From the NCBI GenBank assembly GCA_900543145.1, contig UQPZ01000002.1:1-64000 (forward strand): a DNA stretch of 64,000 nt. Direction: 5' to 3'. This DNA is from an uncultured Ruminococcus sp. Lineage in GTDB: Bacteria; Bacillota; Clostridia; Oscillospirales; Ruminococcaceae. The position numbers and the translations under genes are program-made. The notes below the pieces were generated by a model. The model made no database searches and had not been told where the DNA came from. It was given only the letters and a program-made list of their open reading frames with translations. This document shows positions 32,338-40,411 of this stretch, piece by piece (the stretch's first letter is position 1; each line of letters begins with the position of its first letter).

Positions 32338-34014
32338 TTAGAACAATCCGTAAATATTGCCGTCGTTGTCAACGTCGATCCTGCCTGCGGCGGGGATCTT
32401 CGGAAGTCCCGGCATAGTCATAATATCCCCGGTATATGCAACTACAAAGCCTGCTCCTGAGGAAAGTCTCATATCTCTTACGGTTATCTTGAAGTTCTCC
32501 GGTTTTCCCAGCTTTGCAGGATCGTCCGACAGCGAATACTGAGTTTTCGCAACGCATACGGGTATCCCTCCGAAGCCGAGACCTTCGATCTCGGCAATTG
32601 CCTTTTCAGCCTGAGCCGTATAATTTACTCCGTCGGCACGGTATATCTCTCTTGCCAAAATATCAAGCTTTTCCTTTATCGGAAGCTTTTCATCATAAAG
32701 AGGCTTGAAATCGGCTGAATCTTCACAGCGCTTTATCGTATCGCAGACCTTGCCTGCAAGCTCGGTACCGCCCTCGCCGCCTTTTGCAAAAATCTCAGTA
32801 AGTGAAAATTCAACGCCCATTTCGCGGCAGGTTTCCTCTATAACACTTATTTCGGCGTCAGTATCGGTATTAAAGCGGTTTATCGCCACTACTGCCGGAA
32901 CTCCGAACTTATGCATATTTTCAATATGGGTTTTAAGATTGACAATACCCTTTCTCAGCGCATCTGTGTTTTCTTCGGTAAGGGCATTCTTCGGAACTCC
33001 GCCGTTGTATTTAAGCGCGCGTATCGTTGCAACGATCACAACGCAGCTTGGCTTCAATCCTGCAAAACGGCATTTTATATCGAAGAATTTCTCCGCTCCC
33101 AGATCAGAGCCGAACCCGGCTTCGGTTATACAGTAATCGGCAAGCTTCAGTCCCAGCTTTGTCGCTCTTACGGAATTACAGCCGTGAGCGATATTCGCAA
33201 AGGGCCCGCCGTGCATTATTGCCGGAGTTTTTTCAAGAGTCTGAACCAGATTAGGCTTAAGCGCATCTTTAAGCAGCGCCGCCATTGCCCCGCAGCCGTT
33301 AAGCTCTCTTGCAAAAACAGGTTTATTGTCATAGGTATATCCTACAAGTATCCTCTCGAGCCGAGCCTTCAGGTCTGCAAGATCGGAGGACAGGCAGAGA
33401 ATTGCCATGATCTCAGAAGCAACGGTTATCTGAAAGCTGTCCTCTCGTGGTATACCGTTTACCTTTGAGCCTAAGCCGATAACTATATTTCTGAGCGCTC
33501 TGTCGTTCATATCCAGACAGCGCTTAAATAAAATTCTTCTGGGATCTATATTGAGAGGATTTCCCTGCTGCAGCGAATTATCTATCAAAGCGCACAGAAG
33601 ATTGTTAGCAGAAGTAATAGCGTGCATATCTCCTGTAAAGTGAAGATTTATATCCTCCATCGGTACGACCTGAGCATAGCCGCCTCCCGCAGCGCCACCC
33701 TTGATACCGAAAACCGGTCCGAGCGACGGCTCTCTTAATGCAAGGATCGCTTTTTTCCCTATTTTGGCCATTGCCTCCGCAAGACCTACGGATACCGTTG
33801 TCTTGCCCTCTCCTGCAGGAGTAGGATTTATCGCGGTAACAAGAATAAGCTTTCCGTCAGCTTTGTCTTTAAGTCTGGTAAAAAGCTCTTCCGAAAGCTT
33901 TGCTTTATAATGACCGTAAGGCTCCAGATAATCCTCGGAAATTCCCAGTTCGGCTGCGATCTCCGTAATTTTTTTCATTTCAGCCTGCTTGGCGATCTCA
34001 ATATCAGACAGCAT
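32338..34014 (-). CDS. fhs: Formate-tetrahydrofolate ligase
   Basis: A 558-residue enzyme with the ATP-binding loop TPAGEGKTTVSVGLAEAM, the EPSLGPVFGIKGGAAGGGYA folate-region motif and the C-terminal PGLPKIPAAGRIDVD tail. It makes 10-formyl-THF from formate, THF and ATP; in clostridia it serves purine synthesis and one-carbon metabolism, and acetogenesis if the rest of the Wood-Ljungdahl route is present, which the window does not show. ATG 34014 follows AAAGGG; the in-frame TTG at 34032 lies upstream of this SD. Confidence 0.95.
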   Translation of the reverse strand: MLSDIEIAKQAEMKKITEIAAELGISEDYLEPYGHYKAKLSEELFTRLKDKADGKLILVTAINPTPAGEGKTTVSVGLAEAMAKIGKKAILALREPSLGPVFGIKGGAAGGGYAQVVPMEDINLHFTGDMHAITSANNLLCALIDNSLQQGNPLNIDPRRILFKRCLDMNDRALRNIVIGLGSKVNGIPREDSFQITVASEIMAILCLSSDLADLKARLERILVGYTYDNKPVFARELNGCGAMAALLKDALKPNLVQTLEKTPAIMHGGPFANIAHGCNSVRATKLGLKLADYCITEAGFGSDLGAEKFFDIKCRFAGLKPSCVVIVATIRALKYNGGVPKNALTEENTDALRKGIVNLKTHIENMHKFGVPAVVAINRFNTDTDAEISVIEETCREMGVEFSLTEIFAKGGEGGTELAGKVCDTIKRCEDSADFKPLYDEKLPIKEKLDILAREIYRADGVNYTAQAEKAIAEIEGLGFGGIPVCVAKTQYSLSDDPAKLGKPENFKITVRDMRLSSGAGFVVAYTGDIMTMPGLPKIPAAGRIDVDNDGNIYGLF

Positions 34015-34258
34015 AAAAGAACACCCTTTCAAAATTTGTACTCATATATACAATAATATAATCCATATGTTTTTTATTATAGCATATAGCTAAGCGTTTT
34101 TCCAGTATATTTTATAAATTTTTTCGCAGACCGTGCAAGCTGATAATTTACAAATATATAATGAAAATCAAAAGTTTATGAGTTATAATTAATTTATACT
34201 TATCGAACCGGATACCTTTTCCGGTTATTTAAATTATATTATAAGGTGGTAAGAAATA

Positions 34259-35698
34259 ATGGGAGGATTTTTCGGCGCGGTTACAAAAAACCATTCCGGT
34301 TCTTCAGCTGACACAGATTCTTCAAATTGCGTGTATGACGTATTTTACGGTACCGATTATCATTCACACCTCGGAACAAGGCGAGCCGGTATGGTAATGT
34401 ACGGAGAAAAAGGCTTTAACAGAGCAATCCACAATATCGAAAATTCACCGTTCAGAACCAAATTCGCCGACGACGTAAATACAATGAGCGGATCAATGGG
34501 AATAGGTTGTATCTCAGATTATGAGCCTCAGCCGCTTATGGTACGCTCTCATCTCGGTACATACGCTATTACGACCGTCGGAAAAATAAACAATACAGAC
34601 GAACTGCTTGACCTTGTATATAAAAACGGTCATACTCATTTTCTTGAAATGAGCGGGGGAGAAGTCAATGCAACAGAGCTTGTCGCCGCAGTTATAAACC
34701 AAAAGGATTCAATCGTTGAAGGCATAAAGTATGTTCAGGAGCTTGTAGACGGCTCTATGACGCTCCTTCTTATGACAAGCAAGGGTATTTATGCCGCAAG
34801 GGACAAGCTCGGCAGAACGCCGGTAGCTCTGGGTCAGAAGGATTCCGGCTGGTGCGTTTCCTTTGAATCCTTTGCGTACATCAATCTTGGATATTCGCAC
34901 CTAAGAGAGCTTGGTCCTGCTGAGATCGTTTTTATTTCCCCCGAGGGCGTCGAAACCTTATCTGAACCAAGAAAAAAAATGAAGATATGCTCATTTCTCT
35001 GGGTCTACTACGGCTACCCCTGCTCCTCATATGAGGGCGTAAGCGTAGAGCAGATGAGATATAACTGCGGAGCTATGCTTGCTCAGAGAGATAACGTTTC
35101 TCCCGACCTTGTAGCAGGTGTTCCCGATTCGGGTACAGCACACGCTATAGGATATTCAAACTATTCAAAAATACCATTTGCACGTCCCTTTATAAAGTAT
35201 ACCCCGACATGGCCGCGCTCCTTTATGCCGCCTAACCAGTCGCAGAGAAACCGTATAGCGAAAATGAAGCTTATACCTGTAGACTCCCTTATTAAGGACA
35301 AAAGCCTGCTGCTTATAGACGATTCAATCGTAAGAGGCACTCAGCTCCGTGAAACCACGGAATTTCTGTACAGCAGCGGCGCAAAGGAGGTTCATATACG
35401 CCCCGCCTGTCCTCCGCTGCTTTTCGGCTGTAAATATCTTAACTTCTCCCGCTCGACCTCAGAGATGGATCTGATCGCAAGGCGTATTATTGCAAAACGG
35501 GAAGGAGATAACGCTTCCCGTGAAACTCTTCTTGATTACGCCGATCCAAACAGCCGGAACTATCAGGAGATGCTTGAAGAAATAAGAAAAGAGCTGAATT
35601 TTACTTCACTGCGTTATCACCGTCTTGACGATATGATAAAATCAATAGGAATAGACCCCGACTGTCTTTGTACCTACTGCTGGAGCGGAAGGGAATAG
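34259..35698 (+). CDS. PurF-like amidophosphoribosyltransferase homologue lacking the nucleophile Cys
   Basis: A 479-residue homologue of glutamine PRPP amidotransferase. The PRPP motif is intact (LLLIDDSIVRGTQ) and Cys residues that would match the iron-sulfur site remain (ACPPLLFGC, CLCTYCWSG). The N-terminal glutaminase site is degenerate: it begins MGGFFGAVT, with Gly where the Cys nucleophile of PurF (MCG) should be after Met removal, and the usual NGN/D segment reads VGKINN. So it probably does not use glutamine in the normal way. A GGTGG SD precedes ATG. It may be a regulatory paralogue or ammonia-dependent. I see no other PurF in the window. Confidence 0.85.
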   Translation: MGGFFGAVTKNHSGSSADTDSSNCVYDVFYGTDYHSHLGTRRAGMVMYGEKGFNRAIHNIENSPFRTKFADDVNTMSGSMGIGCISDYEPQPLMVRSHLGTYAITTVGKINNTDELLDLVYKNGHTHFLEMSGGEVNATELVAAVINQKDSIVEGIKYVQELVDGSMTLLLMTSKGIYAARDKLGRTPVALGQKDSGWCVSFESFAYINLGYSHLRELGPAEIVFISPEGVETLSEPRKKMKICSFLWVYYGYPCSSYEGVSVEQMRYNCGAMLAQRDNVSPDLVAGVPDSGTAHAIGYSNYSKIPFARPFIKYTPTWPRSFMPPNQSQRNRIAKMKLIPVDSLIKDKSLLLIDDSIVRGTQLRETTEFLYSSGAKEVHIRPACPPLLFGCKYLNFSRSTSEMDLIARRIIAKREGDNASRETLLDYADPNSRNYQEMLEEIRKELNFTSLRYHRLDDMIKSIGIDPDCLCTYCWSGRE

Positions 35699-35708
35699 AA
35701 GAAAACAA

Positions 35709-35747
35709 AACAGCCCGCCTGATCGGTTCAATCAGACGGGTTGTTTA
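35709..35747. terminator. Bidirectional terminator between the PurF-like and CmpB-like genes
   Basis: AACAGCCCGCCTGAT (35709-35723) pairs with ATCAGACGGGTTGTT (35731-35745) with one mismatch and one G-U pair. T-rich on the plus strand; A-rich before it serves the minus strand. Confidence 0.78.
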
Positions 35748-35748
35748 T

Positions 35749-36474
35749 TTATGTAATATCAATATACTGAAAAACATCGGCAGGAATATGATCGGTATAC
35801 AGCTGAGAACACGGCAGCGCTATATAATCTGTTATTCCCTCTCCCTTATTAGGATGCTCCCTTGAATAAAGAAAATCAGCGGCTATTGCGGTAACCAGAA
35901 TAATACAGACGCTTAGCCTTACCTTAGGCGGTATCTTCTTTATCTGATCGTCGAAGAAAGGCGCTAGTATATAAATTCCGGCACAGCCGGCAAAGCCGAA
36001 TATAAGCGCTCCCTCAAGGCATATCCTGCCGTTCAGGTTCATAAAGTATCCGTCATAATTCCAATACTGTATATGCTTATAGGTTTCAAGGTACCAGCTT
36101 GTCGCATACTCGACAACAGAGCAGACGGTAACTACAAGAAAAAACGTCAGTACAGGACGGTCGACGAACTTCCTCAGAAGTATTACTCCCAGAACTCCCC
36201 CTGCTCCGTAAATAGGAAGCCAGGGCCCGTGAAGCGCACCTCGGTTAACCAGCTTTCCGTCCTCTACAACGTGAATAGCGATTTCCCAAAGCCAGCCTAT
36301 CAGCGCAAAGATAAAAAACATAAGAATTATAGACGTGATCGCATATTTTCTGTGATAATCTCTGTGAATTATTTTACGGCCGCCGCCCAGCGCTATATGA
36401 GCGCTCTGCTGTGCGGCTATCCCCGGGTACTGATCAAGGCCCCTGAGATCCTCCAGCGTCAGATTAAGCTCCAT
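35749..36474 (-). CDS. Putative ABC transporter permease, CmpB-like membrane protein
   Basis: A protein of about 241 residues with six predicted membrane helices and the family signature GWLWEIAIHVVEDGKLVNRG, then LHGPWLPIYGAGG. This matches the 'putative ABC transporter permease' (ABC_trans_CmpB) family of Clostridia. No ATPase or binding protein gene is adjacent, so a transport role is unproven. The start is taken at ATG 36474, ten nucleotides after AAAGGA; an in-frame ATG at 36483 is too near the SD. Confidence 0.78.
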   Translation of the reverse strand: MELNLTLEDLRGLDQYPGIAAQQSAHIALGGGRKIIHRDYHRKYAITSIILMFFIFALIGWLWEIAIHVVEDGKLVNRGALHGPWLPIYGAGGVLGVILLRKFVDRPVLTFFLVVTVCSVVEYATSWYLETYKHIQYWNYDGYFMNLNGRICLEGALIFGFAGCAGIYILAPFFDDQIKKIPPKVRLSVCIILVTAIAADFLYSREHPNKGEGITDYIALPCSQLYTDHIPADVFQYIDIT

Positions 36475-36555
36475 TTTTATCATATTCCTTTCTTCTTCGG
36501 CACTGCTTCAAAACATTACTACAGCCCGCCGATCGGCTGATTTTTTTATTATATA

Positions 36556-36584
36556 TTGCAAAGCGGTTCTTTTTGGTGTATAAT
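36556..36584 (+). promoter_or_regulatory. Promoter of the metallophosphoesterase gene
   Basis: TTGCAA, 17-nt spacer, TATAAT, about 40 nt before the start codon. Confidence 0.72.
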
Positions 36585-36627
36585 AACTTCATATCATATA
36601 TTTTTTAAGGAAGGCACGGATCGTTTA

Positions 36628-37818
36628 ATGATATTCCTTTTTCTTGTACCCTTATATTTTGCGGCAAATCTTTATATGCTGCTGAGGATCTTTCACTGGA
36701 CAAAAAACTGTACGGCTATTCTTGATAAACGCCGGTTTATGATACCTGTAGGTATTATTTTCTTCCTCTGCGCACTATCACCTATAACGGCCTTTCTGCT
36801 GCCGAAATTCGGACTTTCTATTCTAATAAGGCGTTTCTCAACTTTCTGGACAGGAGTAATGCTTTATTCTCTGATGTTTATAGTTCTCGGCGATCTGATC
36901 AGGCTGATCATAAAACGGACACCTCTGAGAAAAAAGAGAATACTTTCACGGATAGGAACCGTTACCGCAGGTTCTGCAATAGCGGTCTGCACCGCAGTAT
37001 TCTGTCTGTACGGCTCTGTTCACGCAAGAGAAATAAAAACCACTCCCTATAAAATTACCATTAACAAATCCTGCGGAGAGCTTACACAGCTTAATGCTGT
37101 ACTGATCGCAGATACTCATATGGGCTACGCCATTGGCACTGACCACATAGAACAGATGGTAGATAAGATCAATTCATGCGACCCTGACATAGTAATTTTT
37201 GCCGGAGATATATTTGATAACAGTATTGACGGACTGGACGACCCCGAAAGGCTTGCGCAGCTGCTTGCTTCGATAGACTCCAGATACGGAGTCTGGGCGA
37301 CCTACGGAAACCACGATATTAACGAGAAGATCCTTATGGGCTTTACGTTCAGCTGGGGAGAGAACCCGACAAACGACACGTCAATGACTGATTTTCTGGA
37401 AAAGGCAAATATAAATCTGCTTCAGGACGAATCGGTCCTTATTGACGACAGCTTCTATCTTGTCGGCCGCCGCGACGCTCATAAACCCGGTACTCCTGAC
37501 GGAGAACGCAAATCAATTAAGGAGCTTACCGAAGGACTGGATAAATCAAAGCCGATATTCGTGATAGACCACGAGCCGTCGGAGCTTCAGGAAACTGCCG
37601 ACGCAGGAGCGGATATTGATTTTTCCGGCCATACTCACGACGGTCAGCTTTTCCCCGGCAACCTTACAGTCGGCCTTATGTGGGAAAATCCCTGCGGCGT
37701 AATAAAAAAAGATTCTATGTATTCCGTCGTTACCTCAGGAGTCGGAGTATACGGACCGTTTATGCGCATAGGAACAGACGCTGAGATATGCGACGTTCAT
37801 ATTAAATTCAGCAGCTGA
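36628..37818 (+). CDS. Membrane-anchored metallophosphoesterase (YkuE/YaeI-like)
   Basis: A 396-residue protein with four N-terminal membrane helices (about 1-130) and a calcineurin-like phosphoesterase domain (about 155-390). All metal-site motifs are present: LIADTHMG (DxH), FAGDIFDN (GD), YGNHDIN (GNHD), DHEPSE (H) and FSGHTHDGQ (GHxH). Homologues act on membrane-bound phosphodiesters; the substrate here is unknown. ATG 36628 is used; upstream in-frame codons from 36556 overlap the promoter. Confidence 0.85.
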   Translation: MIFLFLVPLYFAANLYMLLRIFHWTKNCTAILDKRRFMIPVGIIFFLCALSPITAFLLPKFGLSILIRRFSTFWTGVMLYSLMFIVLGDLIRLIIKRTPLRKKRILSRIGTVTAGSAIAVCTAVFCLYGSVHAREIKTTPYKITINKSCGELTQLNAVLIADTHMGYAIGTDHIEQMVDKINSCDPDIVIFAGDIFDNSIDGLDDPERLAQLLASIDSRYGVWATYGNHDINEKILMGFTFSWGENPTNDTSMTDFLEKANINLLQDESVLIDDSFYLVGRRDAHKPGTPDGERKSIKELTEGLDKSKPIFVIDHEPSELQETADAGADIDFSGHTHDGQLFPGNLTVGLMWENPCGVIKKDSMYSVVTSGVGVYGPFMRIGTDAEICDVHIKFSS

Positions 37819-37863
37819 GCTGCCTTAATTCTCCGTTCTGCCAGCGCAGTGCGGAGCTTATAT

Positions 37864-39123
37864 TTAAGGGATCTCAACAGCTTCCGTTCCGCCGCCTTCC
37901 GCTTTAAGCTGCTCCTCAAGCAGATCGAGATCAATATATCTGTCGTTTAGGTCCTCGCTGAACAGGCAGTTATCTTTAATTGCCTTTCTCCGCAGGATAA
38001 TATAAAGCTCCGTTTCAGCGGCCGTCTTATATGGATTGAGAAACGCCATACAAAGAATGCCCACAAATACGTTTACTATAACGTCGGCATGAATTCCTGA
38101 CGTGCCTCCTAAAAATGCCAGACCTATTACAGAAGCGGGAATAACTGCCGCAAGATACCAGGGCGCATATGATATCATAAGCTTTGCTGCCTTCCACTTG
38201 TTTCCTTTCATCATCTGCTTTGAAAGCTTAAACGCATGCTTTGAATCTATGGACGGGTTTTCAGCCAATATATACGGTATCATCAAATATTCAAAAGGCT
38301 TTATAAACGCACCTATAATTGTTAAAGTCCATAGAATGGTAAATACATCCTTCAGCAGCATAGTCTTTACGGGCTTCAGCTTTCTGTCTTTATATAAAAA
38401 ACCCATTCTTCCTATTCTGGTTCCGTGATAAGTGCGGCTTTCCATAAAAAATCTTTTTTCGCCTACAATAAGTACATTGGCTATGAAAACCGTTATAAGT
38501 ATACTGAAAAGTGCGCTTACGCAGGTAACGACAACTTCCCATGTATATTTTCTTGAAAACAGCTCTACTACTGCGTTTACGGCCTGAAATTTAGAAGAAT
38601 GCTGCTTCGTCAGACTGTCGAAGGAATCGGCAGCGCCTTTAACAAATCTTTCCACCCCGTCGTCAACGGCTTTTCCTATATTTCCTTCTGTTTTTATTAT
38701 CCAGTTCGTAGCCTTATGGACAATATTCCAGTTGGAGTTTTCCGTACCCGTATTAAAAAGAGATATCTCCTTGGAATTTAAAGCCTCCGGCCCAAGCTCA
38801 TCGTAAATCTTCTCCCAGCGCTGTACCGCTTCAAAATTACCTATATTATATTTCTCAGATATTTCATTAGCGCTTACTCCAGTCCTTTTAAGCTTCTCAA
38901 CAGCGTCACGCTTAAAATCTCCGCTGTATCGTATATCCGCAACGTTTTCATTATCATAGCTGGATATAAACTGAGTTGTTCCGCCGTACTGACCGGCGAT
39001 AAATACCATAATAAAGCATACCGCAAAGCACGCTATATAATTTTTTTTCAGATTTGATCTTGCACTGCCTTTAATCTCTTTACGGGTCCAAAGCCGTGCG
39101 CCCCCGCCCCTTTTTTTCTTCAT
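37864..39123 (-). CDS. DUF975-like membrane protein with an inserted helix-turn-helix domain
   Basis: A 419-residue membrane protein. The N terminus (RKEIKGSARSNLKKNYI, first helix about residues 28-44) and the C-terminal helices with SIDSKHAFKLSKQMMKGNKW match DUF975 proteins. Between helix 1 and helix 2 lies a loop of about 150 residues that contains a helix-turn-helix (about 69-115; KRTGVSANEISEKYNI, then VQRWEKIYDELGPEAL) closely resembling the N-terminal HTH of IS3/IS150-type transposases. If helix 1 spans the membrane, this domain would be outside the cell. ATG 39123 is preferred (AAAGGA SD); ATG 39192 is almost at the predicted transcript start. Confidence 0.75.
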   Translation of the reverse strand: MKKKRGGGARLWTRKEIKGSARSNLKKNYIACFAVCFIMVFIAGQYGGTTQFISSYDNENVADIRYSGDFKRDAVEKLKRTGVSANEISEKYNIGNFEAVQRWEKIYDELGPEALNSKEISLFNTGTENSNWNIVHKATNWIIKTEGNIGKAVDDGVERFVKGAADSFDSLTKQHSSKFQAVNAVVELFSRKYTWEVVVTCVSALFSILITVFIANVLIVGEKRFFMESRTYHGTRIGRMGFLYKDRKLKPVKTMLLKDVFTILWTLTIIGAFIKPFEYLMIPYILAENPSIDSKHAFKLSKQMMKGNKWKAAKLMISYAPWYLAAVIPASVIGLAFLGGTSGIHADVIVNVFVGILCMAFLNPYKTAAETELYIILRRKAIKDNCLFSEDLNDRYIDLDLLEEQLKAEGGGTEAVEIP

Positions 39124-39203
39124 ATCAGAAATATCCTTTCGCCGAGCCTGCTTAAGTAAGCCGGACAGACCTTCATACCGTATTTTCGACATATAATGAA
39201 TAT

Positions 39204-39232
39204 ATTATATATTATATAACATAAAAAGTCAA
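39204..39232 (-). promoter_or_regulatory. Promoter of the DUF975-like gene
   Basis: On the minus strand TTGACT, 17-nt spacer, TATAAT; predicted leader about 74 nt to ATG 39123. Confidence 0.72.
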
Positions 39233-39374
39233 GGAAACGCACTGCAATGTAAGAAATAATTAAGATACAATATTCTCCTATGCAGATATATGCAAATTAT
39301 TTACGTTTCCGGGAAGCGTTTAATTTATACTATGCATTTTTATATATTTCAAGAATAAATACCTGCTGCGGCTG

Positions 39375-39403
39375 TTGCATAAACCGGATAAATATGCTAT
39401 AAT
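39375..39403 (+). promoter_or_regulatory. Promoter of the cysteine synthase gene
   Basis: TTGCAT, 17-nt spacer, TATAAT. Transcription would start near 39410, giving a leader of about 69 nt, so the in-frame GTG at 39407 is not translated. Confidence 0.72.
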
Positions 39404-39430
39404 AATGTGTTAGTGAATAAATCAATCGGG

Positions 39431-39481
39431 AAAGGGAGGCCGACCTGCACAAGGACTGTTACTGATGCAGGCAATTTTATG
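39431..39481 (+). promoter_or_regulatory. SD-hairpin-start element of the cysteine synthase gene
   Basis: A strong SD (AAAGGGAGG, 39431-39439) lies 39 nt from ATG 39479. CCTGCA (39444-39449) pairs with TGCAGG (39466-39471); removing that 28-nt hairpin leaves 11 nt between SD and ATG, the same as at 26528-26571. Confidence 0.55.
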
Positions 39482-40411
39482 ATACATAACAATATTCTTG
39501 AAGTTATAGGGCATACTCCGATAATAAGACTTAACAGAATGACCGGCGAAAATTCGGCTCAGGTTCTTGTTAAATTTGAAGGACTCAATGTCGGCGGCTC
39601 GATAAAAACCAGAACCGCATATAAAATGATAAGCGACGCTGAGGAAAAGGGACTTATAAATAAGAACACGGTAATCGTCGAGCCGACAAGCGGTAATCAG
39701 GGAATAGGACTTGCGCTTATTGGGGCAGTAAAGGGGTACAGAACTGTGATAATAATGCCCGATTCAGTCAGTGAGGAACGGCGCAAGCTTGTCGCTCACT
39801 ACGGTGCGGAGGTAAAGCTTATTCATGATTCGGGAAATATAGGCGACTGTATTGACGAGTGCCTTAAAACCGCCCTTAAAATGGCGGAAGAGAACCCCGA
39901 CGTATATGTTCCTCAGCAGTTCGAGAACCCGGCAAACCCCCTTGCTCACAAGCACCATACGGGTCTTGAGCTGATGGAGCAGGTAGAAGGACCTATCCAC
40001 GGCTTTTGCTCGGGTATCGGTACAGGCGGAACGATAAGCGGGATAGGAGAGGTTCTGAAAGCGCAGAATCCTGATATTGAGATCTGGGCTGTTGAGCCTG
40101 AAAATGCGGCTATCCTTGCGGGAGGAACTATTGGAACTCACCTCCAGATGGGCATAGGGGACGGCCTTATCCCCAAAAACCTGAATTTAAGCATATACGA
40201 TAATATCTATGTGGTAACGGACGAAGAGGCTATTTCTACAGCAAAGGATTTGGCTAAAAAAGAGGGGATAATGTGCGGTATTTCAAGCGGTACGAATGTA
40301 GCCGCCGCCTTGAAGCTTGCAGAAAAGCTCGGAAAGGGAAAAACGGTTGTAACGGTTCTCCCCGATACCGCAGAGCGTTACTTTTCCACTCCGCTTTTTG
40401 AAAATGAATAG
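39479..40411 (+). CDS. cysK: Cysteine synthase (O-acetylserine sulfhydrylase family)
   Basis: A 310-residue fold type II PLP enzyme. The PLP lysine is in GGSIKTRTAYKM (the family usually has K-D-R), the substrate loop is EPTSGNQGIGLA and the cofactor phosphate loop is GIGTGGTISG. It makes cysteine from O-acetylserine and sulfide. The K-T-R variant occurs in clostridial members and may alter specificity. Start at ATG 39479; see the SD-hairpin element. The stop overlaps the next gene by 8 nt. Confidence 0.9.
   Translation: MIHNNILEVIGHTPIIRLNRMTGENSAQVLVKFEGLNVGGSIKTRTAYKMISDAEEKGLINKNTVIVEPTSGNQGIGLALIGAVKGYRTVIIMPDSVSEERRKLVAHYGAEVKLIHDSGNIGDCIDECLKTALKMAEENPDVYVPQQFENPANPLAHKHHTGLELMEQVEGPIHGFCSGIGTGGTISGIGEVLKAQNPDIEIWAVEPENAAILAGGTIGTHLQMGIGDGLIPKNLNLSIYDNIYVVTDEEAISTAKDLAKKEGIMCGISSGTNVAAALKLAEKLGKGKTVVTVLPDTAERYFSTPLFENE

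Noticed and set aside
32705..33136. Long open frame on the plus strand inside fhs
   Set aside because: It lies opposite a complete formate-tetrahydrofolate ligase, has no SD and its product resembles no protein.
38890..39060. Transposon remnant in the DUF975-like gene
   Set aside because: The HTH-like segment is in frame with intact sequence on both sides; no terminal inverted repeats or target duplication were seen, so a mobile element was not called.
39410..39478. T-box(Cys) leader before cysK
   Set aside because: The leader is only about 69 nt, too short, and lacks the T-box consensus.
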